This document shows positions 1-7,124 of a stretch of DNA of 64,000 bases, in pieces (position 1 is the stretch's first letter; every line of letters begins with the position of its first letter). Source of the DNA: SYIM01 sp039800325 (GTDB taxonomy: Bacteria; Pseudomonadota; Gammaproteobacteria; Burkholderiales; Burkholderiaceae_E); the NCBI GenBank assembly GCA_039800325.1, contig JBDLQY010000177.1, positions 1 to 64,000 of the forward strand, read 5' to 3'. The notes under the pieces are model-generated. The model searched no databases. It worked only from the letters and a program-made list of their open reading frames with translations, and had not been told where the DNA came from. The position numbers and the translations under genes were made by a program.

Positions 1-121
1 CAATGTGAAGATGACGGTGACGTTGATTGCGCCGATCGCCATGGAGCAGGGCCTGCGCTTTGCGATCCGTGAGGGTGGTCGCACCGTCGGCGCCGGCGTC
101 GTCGCTAAAATTCTGGTCTGA
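1..121 (+). CDS. tuf: Elongation factor Tu, C-terminal end (partial)
   Basis: The reading frame is open from the window edge and gives the last 39 residues of EF-Tu, including the near-invariant end of domain 3 (IAMEQGLRFAIREGGRTVGA, then GVVAKILV). EF-Tu carries aminoacyl-tRNA to the ribosome as a GTP complex. The gene starts before the window. Its position directly before rpsJ is the usual str/S10 junction of betaproteobacteria. The final residues (KILV) differ slightly from the common KIIE ending. A hairpin followed by a T-rich stretch lies just after the stop codon. Confidence 0.97.
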   Translation, partial: NVKMTVTLIAPIAMEQGLRFAIREGGRTVGAGVVAKILV

Positions 122-130
122 TGATTGTCT

Positions 131-166
131 GTGCGATGAGCGCGCGCTCATCGCACTCGTTCTTTT
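131..166 (+). terminator. Hairpin and T-rich tract between tuf and rpsJ (terminator or attenuator)
   Basis: A perfect 11-bp stem (131-141 with 146-156, loop GCGC) is followed by TCGTTCTTTT. This looks like an intrinsic terminator for tuf. Because rpsJ starts only 39 bases further on and no clear promoter lies between, it may instead attenuate read-through into the S10 operon. A second small hairpin (171-184) lies between it and the rpsJ ribosome binding site. Confidence 0.6.
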
Positions 167-204
167 AACCGCGGCTTTGGCCGCAACGCTCTTTGGAGAC
201 TGTC

Positions 205-537
205 ATGCAAAGTCAAAAAATCCGTATCCGACTTAAAGCTTTCGACTACAAGTTGATTGACCAGTCGGCCGCTGAGATCGTTGATACGGCTAAACGTACC
301 GGTGCGGTGGTTCGGGGGCCAGTGCCACTGCCCACGCGCATTCAGCGATTTGATGTGCTGCGTTCGCCGCACGTCAACAAAACTTCGCGTGATCAGTTTG
401 AAATGCGTACGCACCAGCGCCTGATGGATATCGTTGATCCCACTGACAAAACCATTGACGCCCTGACCAAGCTTGATCTGCCGGCTGGTGTCGACGTCAA
501 GATCTTTGTCCAGCAGGCTGACGGCTGGCGCGGCTAA
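205..537 (+). CDS. rpsJ: 30S ribosomal protein S10
   Basis: S10 is a component of the 30S head and also binds NusB in antitermination. The start is the ATG at 205, preceded by TTTGGAGAC; a TTG at 193 is also in frame but gives four extra residues unlike the family. The protein has the family core RIRLKAFDYKLIDQSAAEIV and the tRNA-proximal loop with RSPHVNKTSRDQFE. At 110 residues it is about seven longer than usual: the normal end near VDVEIKL is replaced by VDVKIFVQQADGWRG. It opens the S10 operon, with a 168-base structured gap before rplC. Confidence 0.98.
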   Translation: MQSQKIRIRLKAFDYKLIDQSAAEIVDTAKRTGAVVRGPVPLPTRIQRFDVLRSPHVNKTSRDQFEMRTHQRLMDIVDPTDKTIDALTKLDLPAGVDVKIFVQQADGWRG

Positions 538-590
538 TTTGCAGCACTGAAGGCTTTCCGATATCATCGAGGGCTTTCTGTAGATAAGCA

Positions 591-665
591 TGCGGTTGAG
601 ATTCAACCGCAGGTAAACAGACCATCCCCGCGGTGGTCAAACAACCCGGCAAACATTTGACCGGG
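591..665 (+). promoter_or_regulatory. Structured leader upstream of rplC
   Basis: The 168 bases between rpsJ and rplC hold three consecutive hairpins: a perfect 9-bp stem with a 3-base loop (591-599 with 603-611), GACCA/TGGTC (620-624 with 634-638), and CCCGG/CCGGG (645-649 with 661-665). Other gaps in this part of the operon are 0 to 30 bases, so the length and structure suggest a cis-regulatory RNA. In E. coli, L4 represses the S10 operon through a leader before rpsJ; here a comparable leader could sit one gene later. Function is inferred only. Confidence 0.45.
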
Positions 666-705
666 CGAACTCCCCGGCCAATTGAAGTCGGGACTGGAGA
701 AAACA

Positions 706-1377
706 ATGAGCCTTGGCCTTGTGGGGCGCAAGGTCGGCATGATGCGCATCTTCACCGATGATGGCGATACCATCCCGGTGACGGTCGTTGATGTGTCCGG
801 CAACCGCGTCACCCAGATCAAGACCGTCGACAGCGACGGTTACAGTGCTATTCAAGTGGCTTTCGGTACTCGCCGGGCCTCCCGTGTCACCAAAGCGCGC
901 GCAGGACACTTCGCCAAGGCGGGTGTTGAGGCGGGCAGCGCCGTGCGTGAGTTTCGCGTCGCTGATGACGTGCTGTCTCAGTTTCAACCCGGTGCGGTGA
1001 TTTCCGCGGGCGTGTTCGAGGCAGGCCAAAAAGTCGATGTCCAGGGTGTTTCGCACGGCAAGGGCTTCGCGGGCACCATCAAGCGGCACAACTTCGGTTC
1101 GGGTCGCGCATCGCATGGCAATTCGCGTTCGCACAATGTTCCGGGCTCTATCGGAATGGCCCAGGACCCCGGCCGGGTTTTTCCCGGCAAGCGGATGTCC
1201 GGCCACATGGGTGCCGTCAACCGTACAGTGCAAAACCTGGTCGTAGCCCGCGTCGATGGCGAGCGCGGTCTGCTGATGCTCAAGGGGGCGGTGCCGGGTG
1301 CCAAGAACGGCGAGGTTGTCGTGACTCCCGCGGTGAAAACGCCTGCCGAAGGCAAGCGTTTTGCCAAGAAAGCATAA
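706..1377 (+). CDS. rplC: 50S ribosomal protein L3
   Basis: L3 is an early-assembly 23S rRNA-binding protein whose long loop reaches the peptidyl transferase centre. I chose the ATG at 706, which gives the typical betaproteobacterial start MSLGLVGRKVGMMRIF; the in-frame ATG at 682 adds eight unrelated residues. The loop motif GSIGMAQDPGRVFPGKRMSG is present near residues 145-165. Length is 223 residues. It precedes rplD by 11 bases, so both are probably translated from one message under the structured leader upstream. Confidence 0.97.
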   Translation: MSLGLVGRKVGMMRIFTDDGDTIPVTVVDVSGNRVTQIKTVDSDGYSAIQVAFGTRRASRVTKARAGHFAKAGVEAGSAVREFRVADDVLSQFQPGAVISAGVFEAGQKVDVQGVSHGKGFAGTIKRHNFGSGRASHGNSRSHNVPGSIGMAQDPGRVFPGKRMSGHMGAVNRTVQNLVVARVDGERGLLMLKGAVPGAKNGEVVVTPAVKTPAEGKRFAKKA

Positions 1378-1388
1378 GGGGTCGCAGC

Positions 1389-2021
1389 ATGGAATTAAAT
1401 CTCCTTGACGCCAGTGGCCAGTCCACTGCAAAAGTACAGGCGCTCGACACGGTTTTCGCGCGTGAATTCAACGAGCCCCTGGTGCATCAGGTTGTCGTAG
1501 CCTTTCAGGCCAATGCGCGCAGCGCGAATCGGGCCCAGAAAGACCGCGGCGAAGTCAAGCACTCCACCAAGAAGCCGTGGCGGCAAAAAGGTACGGGTCG
1601 GGCTCGCGCGGGCATGACGTCTTCGCCGCTCTGGCGTGGTGGCGGTAAAACATTCCCGAACTCGCCTGAAGAAAACTTCGCGCACAAGCTCAACCGCAAG
1701 ATGTATCGCGCCGGCGTCTGCTCTATCCTCTCGCAGCTGGCCCGTGAAGACCGTGTCGCGGTTGTCGAAGGACTTTCGATTGAGGCGCCCAAGACCAAGT
1801 TGCTGGCCGAAAAAATCCGCGCCATGGGTCTTGGCGCTAACGGTGCCTCAGTGCTGGTCATTACCGATAGCGTCGACGAAAACCTTTATCTTGCCTCGCG
1901 CAATCTTCCGCATGTGATGGTCGTCGAGCCTCACCACGCTGATCCAGTGTCGCTGGTGCACTTCAGCAAAGTGCTCATCACCCGCTCGGCGCTGGCCAAA
2001 GTTCAGGAGATGCTGGGATGA
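1389..2021 (+). CDS. rplD: 50S ribosomal protein L4
   Basis: L4 lines the exit tunnel and, in enterobacteria, also represses the S10 operon. The 210-residue product has the conserved tunnel loop RQKGTGRARAGMTSSPLWRG near residues 59-80 and the motif KLNRKMYRAG. The stop codon overlaps the rplW start (ATGA), which suggests translational coupling. If the rpsJ-rplC leader is a feedback site, L4 would be the first ligand to test, by analogy with E. coli. Confidence 0.98.
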   Translation: MELNLLDASGQSTAKVQALDTVFAREFNEPLVHQVVVAFQANARSANRAQKDRGEVKHSTKKPWRQKGTGRARAGMTSSPLWRGGGKTFPNSPEENFAHKLNRKMYRAGVCSILSQLAREDRVAVVEGLSIEAPKTKLLAEKIRAMGLGANGASVLVITDSVDENLYLASRNLPHVMVVEPHHADPVSLVHFSKVLITRSALAKVQEMLG

Positions 2022-2314
2022 ATCAGGAGCGACTGACCAAGGTGCTCGTGGCCCCTATTGTCTCCGAGAAGGCGACGTTCGTGGCCGACCGCAATAATCA
2101 GGTGGCCTTCCGTGTGCTGCAGGATGCAACTCGTATTGAGATCAAGGCTGCAGTAGAGCTGATGTTCAAGGTCGAGGTTGAGTCTGTGCAGGTGCTCAAT
2201 CAGAAGGGCAAGGCCAAGCGCTTCGGGCGCTTTAATGGCCGCCGCCGCCACGTGCGCAAGGCGTATGTAAGCCTCAAGCCGGGGCAGGAAATCAACTTTG
2301 CGGAGGCCCGCTAA
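2018..2314 (+). CDS. rplW: 50S ribosomal protein L23
   Basis: L23 sits at the tunnel exit and docks trigger factor and the signal recognition particle. The 98-residue sequence has the family core VAPIVSEKATFVADRNNQ and the basic loop KGKAKRFGRFNGRRRHVRKAYV near residues 66-87. It overlaps rplD by four bases and ends directly against the rplB start, so rplD-rplW-rplB are tightly packed. Confidence 0.98.
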   Translation: MNQERLTKVLVAPIVSEKATFVADRNNQVAFRVLQDATRIEIKAAVELMFKVEVESVQVLNQKGKAKRFGRFNGRRRHVRKAYVSLKPGQEINFAEAR

Positions 2315-3133
2315 ATGCCCATCGCCAAGATGAAACCGACATCGCCCGGTCGCCGGGCGATGGTCAAGGTGGTCAACCCGAGTCTGCACAAAGGCAGGCC
2401 CGTTGATGCCCTTACCGAAAGCAAGATTCGAGGTTCCGGTCGTAACAACCTGGGCCGAATCACCACACGTCACAAGGGTGGTGGCCACAAGCGGCAGTAC
2501 CGCATCATCGATTTCCGTCGCGACAAAGACGGTATCGTTGCACGCGTTGAGCGTCTTGAGTACGACCCGAATCGCAGCGCGCACATCGCTCTGCTGTGCT
2601 ATGCCGATGGCGAGCGCCGCTATATTCTTGCGCCGCGCGGTGTTGAGGCAGGTGCGACACTCATGAGTGGTCCCGAGGCGCCGATTCGCGCCGGAAACAC
2701 CTTGCCCATCCGCAACATTCCGGTGGGCTCCTCCATCCACGCGATTGAGCTGCAGCCCGGTAAAGGCGCGCAGGTGGCGCGCTCGGCGGGCGCCTCTGCC
2801 CGGCTGCTCGCCCGCGAGGGCAGCTACGCTCAGGTGCGTCTGCGCTCTGGTGAAATCCGCAAGGTTCACATTGAGTGCCGCGCCACCATTGGCGAGGTCG
2901 GCAACGAAGAGCATGGCCTGCGCCAGATCGGTAAAGCGGGTGCCACGCGCTGGCGCGGTATTCGTCCGACCGTCCGAGGCGAGACCATGAACCCGGTGGA
3001 TCACCCGCACGGCGGTCGTACCCGCGGTAATCGCCATCCGGTCTCTCCCTGGGGGCAGCCAACCAAGGGTTACAAGACTCGTCGTAACAAGCGCACCGAT
3101 TCGATGATCGTGTCGCGCCGCGGCAGCAAGTAA
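2315..3133 (+). CDS. rplB: 50S ribosomal protein L2
   Basis: L2 is needed for subunit joining and peptidyl transferase structure. The 272-residue protein begins MPIAKMKPTSPGRRAMVKVV and contains the invariant C-terminal region NPVDHPHGGRTRGNRHPVSP with the conserved histidine of HPHGGG-type motifs. The N-terminus MPIAK differs slightly from the common MALVK. It starts on the base after the rplW stop and is followed by rpsS after 15 bases. Confidence 0.98.
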   Translation: MPIAKMKPTSPGRRAMVKVVNPSLHKGRPVDALTESKIRGSGRNNLGRITTRHKGGGHKRQYRIIDFRRDKDGIVARVERLEYDPNRSAHIALLCYADGERRYILAPRGVEAGATLMSGPEAPIRAGNTLPIRNIPVGSSIHAIELQPGKGAQVARSAGASARLLAREGSYAQVRLRSGEIRKVHIECRATIGEVGNEEHGLRQIGKAGATRWRGIRPTVRGETMNPVDHPHGGRTRGNRHPVSPWGQPTKGYKTRRNKRTDSMIVSRRGSK

Positions 3134-3148
3134 AGCACAGGTGACGCA

Positions 3149-3430
3149 ATGGCACGTTCTGTAAAAAAAGGCCCCTTCGTCGATGGCCACCTCATGAAGA
3201 AGGTTGACACGGCGATCGCACAGAAAGATAAGCGTCCGATCAAGACCTGGTCGCGTCGTTCAACCGTGGTGCCCGAGTTCATCGGCCTCACCATCGCGGT
3301 GCACAACGGAAAGCAGCACGTGCCCGTGTATGTCAACGAGAACATGGTGGGCCACAAGCTGGGCGAATTCGCGCTGACCCGTACGTTTAAGGGCCATGCA
3401 GCGGACAAGAAAGTTGCGGCCAAGAGATAA
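3149..3430 (+). CDS. rpsS: 30S ribosomal protein S19
   Basis: S19 forms a complex with S13 in the 30S head close to the A-site tRNA. The product is 93 residues and starts with the diagnostic MARSVKKGPFVDGHLMKKV; the segment TWSRRSTVVPEFIGLTIAVH and the ending GHKLGEFALTRTFKGHAADK are also typical. It is spaced 15 bases after rplB and 9 before rplV, in the standard S10 operon order. Confidence 0.98.
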   Translation: MARSVKKGPFVDGHLMKKVDTAIAQKDKRPIKTWSRRSTVVPEFIGLTIAVHNGKQHVPVYVNENMVGHKLGEFALTRTFKGHAADKKVAAKR

Positions 3431-3439
3431 GGAACGCAC

Positions 3440-3772
3440 ATGGAAACCCAAGCCATACTTCGCGGTGTTCGCCTGTCGGCCCAGAAAGGCCGGTTGGTGG
3501 CCGACCTGGTCCGCGGCAAGCCGGTTGAACAGGCCCTGAACATTCTGATGTTCTCGCCCAAAAAATCCGCCCACATCGTTCGTAAGGTGCTCGAATCGGC
3601 TATCGCCAATGCTGAGCACAACGACGGTGCTGATATCGACGAGCTCATGGTCAAGCGTATTCACGTTGAGAAGGCAGCATCGCTGCGCCGCTTCTCGGCG
3701 CGCGCCAAGGGGCGTGGTGCTCGTATTGAAAAGCAGACCTGCCACATTTTCGTGACGGTCGGCGACAAATAA
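3440..3772 (+). CDS. rplV: 50S ribosomal protein L22
   Basis: L22 lines the exit tunnel and its beta-hairpin is a site of macrolide resistance. The 110-residue protein has the family start with ILRGVRLSAQKGRLVADLVR and the tunnel hairpin region with SLRRFSARAKGRGARIEKQT near residues 81-100. Size is normal. It is preceded by AAGGAACGCAC and followed by rpsC after 22 bases. Confidence 0.98.
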   Translation: METQAILRGVRLSAQKGRLVADLVRGKPVEQALNILMFSPKKSAHIVRKVLESAIANAEHNDGADIDELMVKRIHVEKAASLRRFSARAKGRGARIEKQTCHIFVTVGDK

Positions 3773-3794
3773 TAAGGCTGACGGAAGGAACGAC

Positions 3795-4673
3795 ATGGGA
3801 CAGAAGATTCATCCGACCGGTTTTCGCCTGTCAGTCAGCCGTAACTGGTCCTCGCGCTGGTTTGCCGCAGGACGTCAGTTCCCTGAACTGCTGGGCGACG
3901 ATTTGCGCGTTCGCGAATATCTGCGTCGCAAGCTCAAGAGTGCCTCGGTTAGCCGGGTGCTGATCGAGCGGCCCGCAAAGAATGCGCGCATAACGATTTT
4001 TTCGGCGCGCCCGGGCGTGGTCATTGGTAAAAAGGGTGAGGACATTGAAGTCCTCAAGGGCGATCTGCAGCGTTTGATGGGCGTGCCGGTGCACGTCAAC
4101 ATCGAAGAGGTTCGCAAGCCCGAGACCGATGCGCAGTTAATCGCTGACTCCATTACCCAGCAGCTTGAAAAGCGCATCATGTTCCGCCGGGCTATGAAGC
4201 GCGCCATGCAAAACGCCATGCGTTTGGGTGCTCAGGGCATCAAGATCATGAGCTCGGGTCGTCTGAACGGCGCCGAAATTGCCCGTACTGAGTGGTACCG
4301 CGAGGGGCGCGTGCCCCTGCACACGCTCCGCGCTGATGTTGACTACGGGTTCTCCGAAGCCAACACCACCTACGGCACCATCGGCGTCAAGGTCTGGGTT
4401 TACAAGGGTGACACCCTTGGCCGGCACGACGCTCCTCAGGCAGCTGAGAAGGAAGCCGCACCGCAGCCCGAGAAAGACGATCGTAGGCCGCGTCGTGCTC
4501 CTGGTAATCGCCCCGGAGCAGGTCCTCGTGGTCCGCGTCGACGCCCTGAGGGCGAGGGCGCAGCCCCTGTTGCAGCTGATGCGGCAGCCCCCGAGGCACC
4601 CAAGACCACCGTCAAGCGGGTGCGCAAGGTCGCAGCCGCCGCGCCCGCTGAGGGCGCGCCCAAAGCTGAATGA
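3795..4673 (+). CDS. rpsC: 30S ribosomal protein S3 with long C-terminal tail
   Basis: S3 sits at the mRNA entry channel and has helicase-like activity with S4 and S5. The first 215 or so residues are a normal S3, with a type II KH domain (VVIGKKGEDIEVLK near residues 75-88) and the C-terminal domain (SGRLNGAEIARTEWYREGR). The protein is 292 residues, against 233 in E. coli. The extra tail is low-complexity, rich in Ala, Pro, Arg, Lys and Glu, and contains RRPRRAPGNRPGAGPRGPRR. Burkholderiales S3 proteins often have some extension, but this one is long. Confidence 0.97.
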   Translation: MGQKIHPTGFRLSVSRNWSSRWFAAGRQFPELLGDDLRVREYLRRKLKSASVSRVLIERPAKNARITIFSARPGVVIGKKGEDIEVLKGDLQRLMGVPVHVNIEEVRKPETDAQLIADSITQQLEKRIMFRRAMKRAMQNAMRLGAQGIKIMSSGRLNGAEIARTEWYREGRVPLHTLRADVDYGFSEANTTYGTIGVKVWVYKGDTLGRHDAPQAAEKEAAPQPEKDDRRPRRAPGNRPGAGPRGPRRRPEGEGAAPVAADAAAPEAPKTTVKRVRKVAAAAPAEGAPKAE

Positions 4674-4684
4674 AGGAGTGAGCG

Positions 4685-5101
4685 ATGCTGCAACCCGCTC
4701 GACGTAAATACCGCAAGGAACAGAAGGGCCGCAACAAGGGTCTCGCGACGCGCGGCGCCTCGGTGGCCTTTGGTGATTTCGGCCTCAAGGCCACAGGCCG
4801 CGGCCGCTTGACGGCTCGGCAGATCGAGGCCGCCCGTCGCGCCATGACCCGCCATATTAAGCGGGGCGGTCGCGTCTGGATCCGCATCTTCCCTGACAAG
4901 CCCATTTCCAAGAAGCCAGCAGAAGTACGCATGGGTAACGGCAAGGGTAATCCGGAGTACTACGTGGCTGAAATCCAGCCTGGCAAGGTGCTCTACGAGA
5001 TGGACGGTGTCAATGAGACGCTGGCACGCGAGGCCTTTGCGCTCGCGGCTGCCAAGCTGCCCATTTCCACTACTTTCGTCACCCGCATGGTGGGCGCGTA
5101 A
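4685..5101 (+). CDS. rplP: 50S ribosomal protein L16
   Basis: L16 contacts the A-site tRNA and is added late in 50S assembly. The 138-residue sequence starts MLQPARRKYRKEQKGRNKG and has the loop with RIFPDKPISKKPAEVRMGNG near residues 62-81, including the conserved arginine that E. coli YcfD hydroxylates (known for the family, not shown here). It lies 11 bases after rpsC with GGAGTGAGCG before the ATG. Confidence 0.98.
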   Translation: MLQPARRKYRKEQKGRNKGLATRGASVAFGDFGLKATGRGRLTARQIEAARRAMTRHIKRGGRVWIRIFPDKPISKKPAEVRMGNGKGNPEYYVAEIQPGKVLYEMDGVNETLAREAFALAAAKLPISTTFVTRMVGA

Positions 5102-5129
5102 GCGCTGCCCGTCACTCAGAGGTTTGCCC

Positions 5130-5321
5130 ATGAAGGCTAAAGAATTGCGCGCCAAAGACGCCGCAGCGCTCGACAAAGAGTTGGGTGAGTTGCTTCGTGC
5201 TCACTTCTCTTTGCGTATGCAGCACGGTACCCAACAACTGAACGATACCAGCCAACTGCGCAAGACCCGCCGGGCGATTGCCCGCGTGCGTACAGTTATT
5301 AACGAGAAGGCGGCCGCCTGA
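5130..5321 (+). CDS. rpmC: 50S ribosomal protein L29
   Basis: L29 is a small helical hairpin protein near the exit tunnel that helps to form the trigger factor docking site with L23. The start at 5130 gives 63 residues beginning MKAKELRAKDAAALDKELGE, the typical form; a longer frame from 5007 overlaps rplP and is not supported. The family signature QLRKTRRAIARVRTVI lies near the C-terminus. The stop overlaps the first base of rpsQ. Confidence 0.96.
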   Translation: MKAKELRAKDAAALDKELGELLRAHFSLRMQHGTQQLNDTSQLRKTRRAIARVRTVINEKAAA

Positions 5322-5584
5322 TGAATACTGCCACTCAAGCAAGTGCCAAGCGTACGCTGACCGGCCGTGTGGTCAGCAACAAAATGCAGAAAACCGTAAC
5401 GGTTCTGGTTGAGCGTAAGGTTAAGCATCCTATTTACGGAAAATACATGGTGCGCAGCACCAAGTATCACGCCCACACTGAGGCTCAGCTCAACGAGGGT
5501 GATACCGTCGAAATTCAGGAGAGCCGTCCTATTTCGCGCACCAAGTCCTGGGTGGTGTCGCGTGTGGTCGGGCAGGCGCAGTAA
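5321..5584 (+). CDS. rpsQ: 30S ribosomal protein S17
   Basis: S17 is a primary 16S rRNA-binding protein with an OB fold. The 87-residue product contains the typical segments RTLTGRVVSNKMQKTVTVLV and HPIYGKYMVRSTKYHAH, then ESRPISRTKSWVV. It closes the S10 gene block; the 197 bases after it carry a promoter and hairpins ahead of rplN. Confidence 0.98.
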   Translation: MNTATQASAKRTLTGRVVSNKMQKTVTVLVERKVKHPIYGKYMVRSTKYHAHTEAQLNEGDTVEIQESRPISRTKSWVVSRVVGQAQ

Positions 5585-5596
5585 ATTTCCCTGCGC

Positions 5597-5625
5597 TTGC
5601 ACAGAAGTAATTTTTAGGTGATAAT
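5597..5625 (+). promoter_or_regulatory. Sigma-70 promoter for the spc block (rplN onward)
   Basis: TTGCAC (5597-5602), a 17-base spacer and GATAAT (5620-5625) make a strong sigma-70 match in the only large gap between rpsQ and rplN. The region is AT-rich against its surroundings. In E. coli the spc operon also starts at rplN with its own promoter, so this site probably fires rplN to at least secY. Expected initiation is near 5632, leaving a leader of about 150 bases. Confidence 0.7.
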
Positions 5626-5705
5626 TTCAGGCTTCGCTTAAAAAACGCCTTCAGCAAGATTTTGGCGTGGTTAAAGTGAAATTGTTTTAAATCCCAAACC
5701 TCGGG

Positions 5706-5747
5706 GCCAAGACTGACTGCAGTCTGTTTGGCGGGCTTTTCGAAGCC
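5706..5747 (+). promoter_or_regulatory. Tandem hairpins in the rplN leader
   Basis: Two neighbouring hairpins lie in the predicted rplN leader. The first (5706-5732) pairs GCCAA with TTGGC and GACTG with CAGTC, with a 3-base bulge and an ACTG loop. The second (5734-5747) is GGCTT/AAGCC closed by a TTCG loop. They end 34 bases before the rplN start. A feedback site for a spc-encoded protein is possible but unproven. Neither is followed by a T-run, so they do not look like terminators. Confidence 0.4.
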
Positions 5748-5781
5748 AGCCGGGCAGCGCGGTTCAAGTTGGTGAAAAGAC

Positions 5782-6150
5782 ATGATCCAGATGCAATCGA
5801 GACTGGACGTCGCCGATAACACCGGCGCTCGTTCGGTTATGTGTATCAAAGTGCTGGGTGGCTCCAAGCGACGCTACGCCGGCATTGGCGACATCATTAA
5901 GGTTTCCGTCAAGGAGGCGCAGCCGCGTGGCCGCGTTAAGAAGGGCGAAATCTACAACGCAGTCGTTGTTCGCACGGCAAAAGGTGTTCGCCGTCAAGAC
6001 GGCTCGCTGGTGCGCTTTGATGCGAACGCTGCAGTGCTGCTCAACGCCAAGCTCGAGCCCATCGGCACGCGTATCTTCGGGCCTGTCACGCGCGAGCTCC
6101 GAACTGAGCGTTTCATGAAAATTGTGTCGCTCGCGCCTGAAGTGCTGTAA
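5782..6150 (+). CDS. rplN: 50S ribosomal protein L14
   Basis: L14 forms bridges to the 30S subunit and binds the silencing factor RsfS in many bacteria. The 122-residue protein begins MIQMQSRLDVADNTGARSVM and contains the family signature KEAQPRGRVKKGEIYNAVVV. Length is exactly that of the family. It is the first gene after the spc promoter. Confidence 0.98.
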   Translation: MIQMQSRLDVADNTGARSVMCIKVLGGSKRRYAGIGDIIKVSVKEAQPRGRVKKGEIYNAVVVRTAKGVRRQDGSLVRFDANAAVLLNAKLEPIGTRIFGPVTRELRTERFMKIVSLAPEVL

Positions 6151-6162
6151 GAGAGATTCCAC

Positions 6163-6480
6163 ATGGACAAAATTCGCAAGGGCGATGAAGTCATCGTCAC
6201 AACGGGTCGCGACAAAGGCAAGCGTGGCACGGTCGTCAGTCGTGTTGACGATCAGCACCTGGTCGTCGAGGGCATCAACGTCGTCAAGAAACATCAGCGG
6301 CCCAACCCCATGAAGGGGGAGAACGGCGGCATCGTTGATAAAACCATGCCCATTGACCAGTCCAACGTGATGCTCTTCAACCCGGCCACTGGCAAGGGTG
6401 ATCGCGTAGGTTTCAAAATGTTGGAAGACGGTCGCAAAGTGCGCGTTTTCCGTTCAAACGGTGAGATGGTAAAGGCCTGA
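6163..6480 (+). CDS. rplX: 50S ribosomal protein L24
   Basis: L24 initiates 50S assembly and carries a KOW domain. The 105-residue protein starts MDKIRKGDEVIVTTGRDKGK, which is the KOW motif, and continues with VEGINVVKKHQRPNP. It is 12 bases after rplN. The 80-base gap before rplE shows no clear signal beyond the ribosome binding site AACAGGAAAAA. Confidence 0.98.
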   Translation: MDKIRKGDEVIVTTGRDKGKRGTVVSRVDDQHLVVEGINVVKKHQRPNPMKGENGGIVDKTMPIDQSNVMLFNPATGKGDRVGFKMLEDGRKVRVFRSNGEMVKA

Positions 6481-6560
6481 TCGCGCCGTCTGTCGATCGC
6501 TTTGAAATCGACCCTAACCGTCGCTGTCGCAGCTGACGAAGGTCAACAGGAAAAATAGAT

Positions 6561-7100
6561 ATGGCTCGTCTCAAGACGCACTATCGCGAAAAGGTCGCTC
6601 CCGACCTGATGAAGAAATTCGGTTACGTCTCGGTCATGCAGGTCCCGCGTATTACCAAGATCACCCTCAATATGGGGGTTTCCGAGGCGGTTGGTGACAA
6701 GAAAGTTCTCGAGAACGCGGCTGGTGATCTTTCCCGAATTGCGGGTCAGAAACCGGTCATCACCAAGGCTCGCAAGGCCATCGCCGGCTTCAAAATCCGT
6801 GACGGTTATCCCATCGGTTGCATGGTCACCCTGCGCGGTGATCGTATGTACGAATTTCTTGACCGCCTTGTGACGGTGGCTTTGCCTCGCGTACGCGATT
6901 TCCGTGGCGTGTCGGGGCGTGCGTTTGACGGCCGGGGTAACTACAACCTTGGTGTCAAAGAGCAGGTCATCTTCCCCGAGATCGAGTACGACAAGGTGGA
7001 TGCACTGCGGGGTCTTAACATCAGCATCACCACCACGGCGCGTACCGACGAGGAGTGCAAAGCACTGCTCGCCGCGTTCAAGTTCCCGTTCCGTAACTGA
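6561..7100 (+). CDS. rplE: 50S ribosomal protein L5
   Basis: L5 binds 5S rRNA and contacts P-site tRNA. The product is 179 residues with the family start YREKVAPDLMKKFGYVSVMQ, the signature VPRITKITLNMGVSEAVGDK, and the late motif YNLGVKEQVIFPEIEYDKV. Length matches the family. It precedes rpsN by 24 bases. Confidence 0.98.
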   Translation: MARLKTHYREKVAPDLMKKFGYVSVMQVPRITKITLNMGVSEAVGDKKVLENAAGDLSRIAGQKPVITKARKAIAGFKIRDGYPIGCMVTLRGDRMYEFLDRLVTVALPRVRDFRGVSGRAFDGRGNYNLGVKEQVIFPEIEYDKVDALRGLNISITTTARTDEECKALLAAFKFPFRN

Positions 7101-7124
7101 ACCGAACGACCAGGACTCAATCAA

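Noticed and set aside
148..606. Minus-strand 152-codon frame over rpsJ
   Set aside because: Mirror frame of a conserved ribosomal gene in GC-rich DNA.
2003..3190. Minus-strand 395-codon frame over rplW-rplB
   Set aside because: Long antisense frame caused by codon bias; no start signal or family match.
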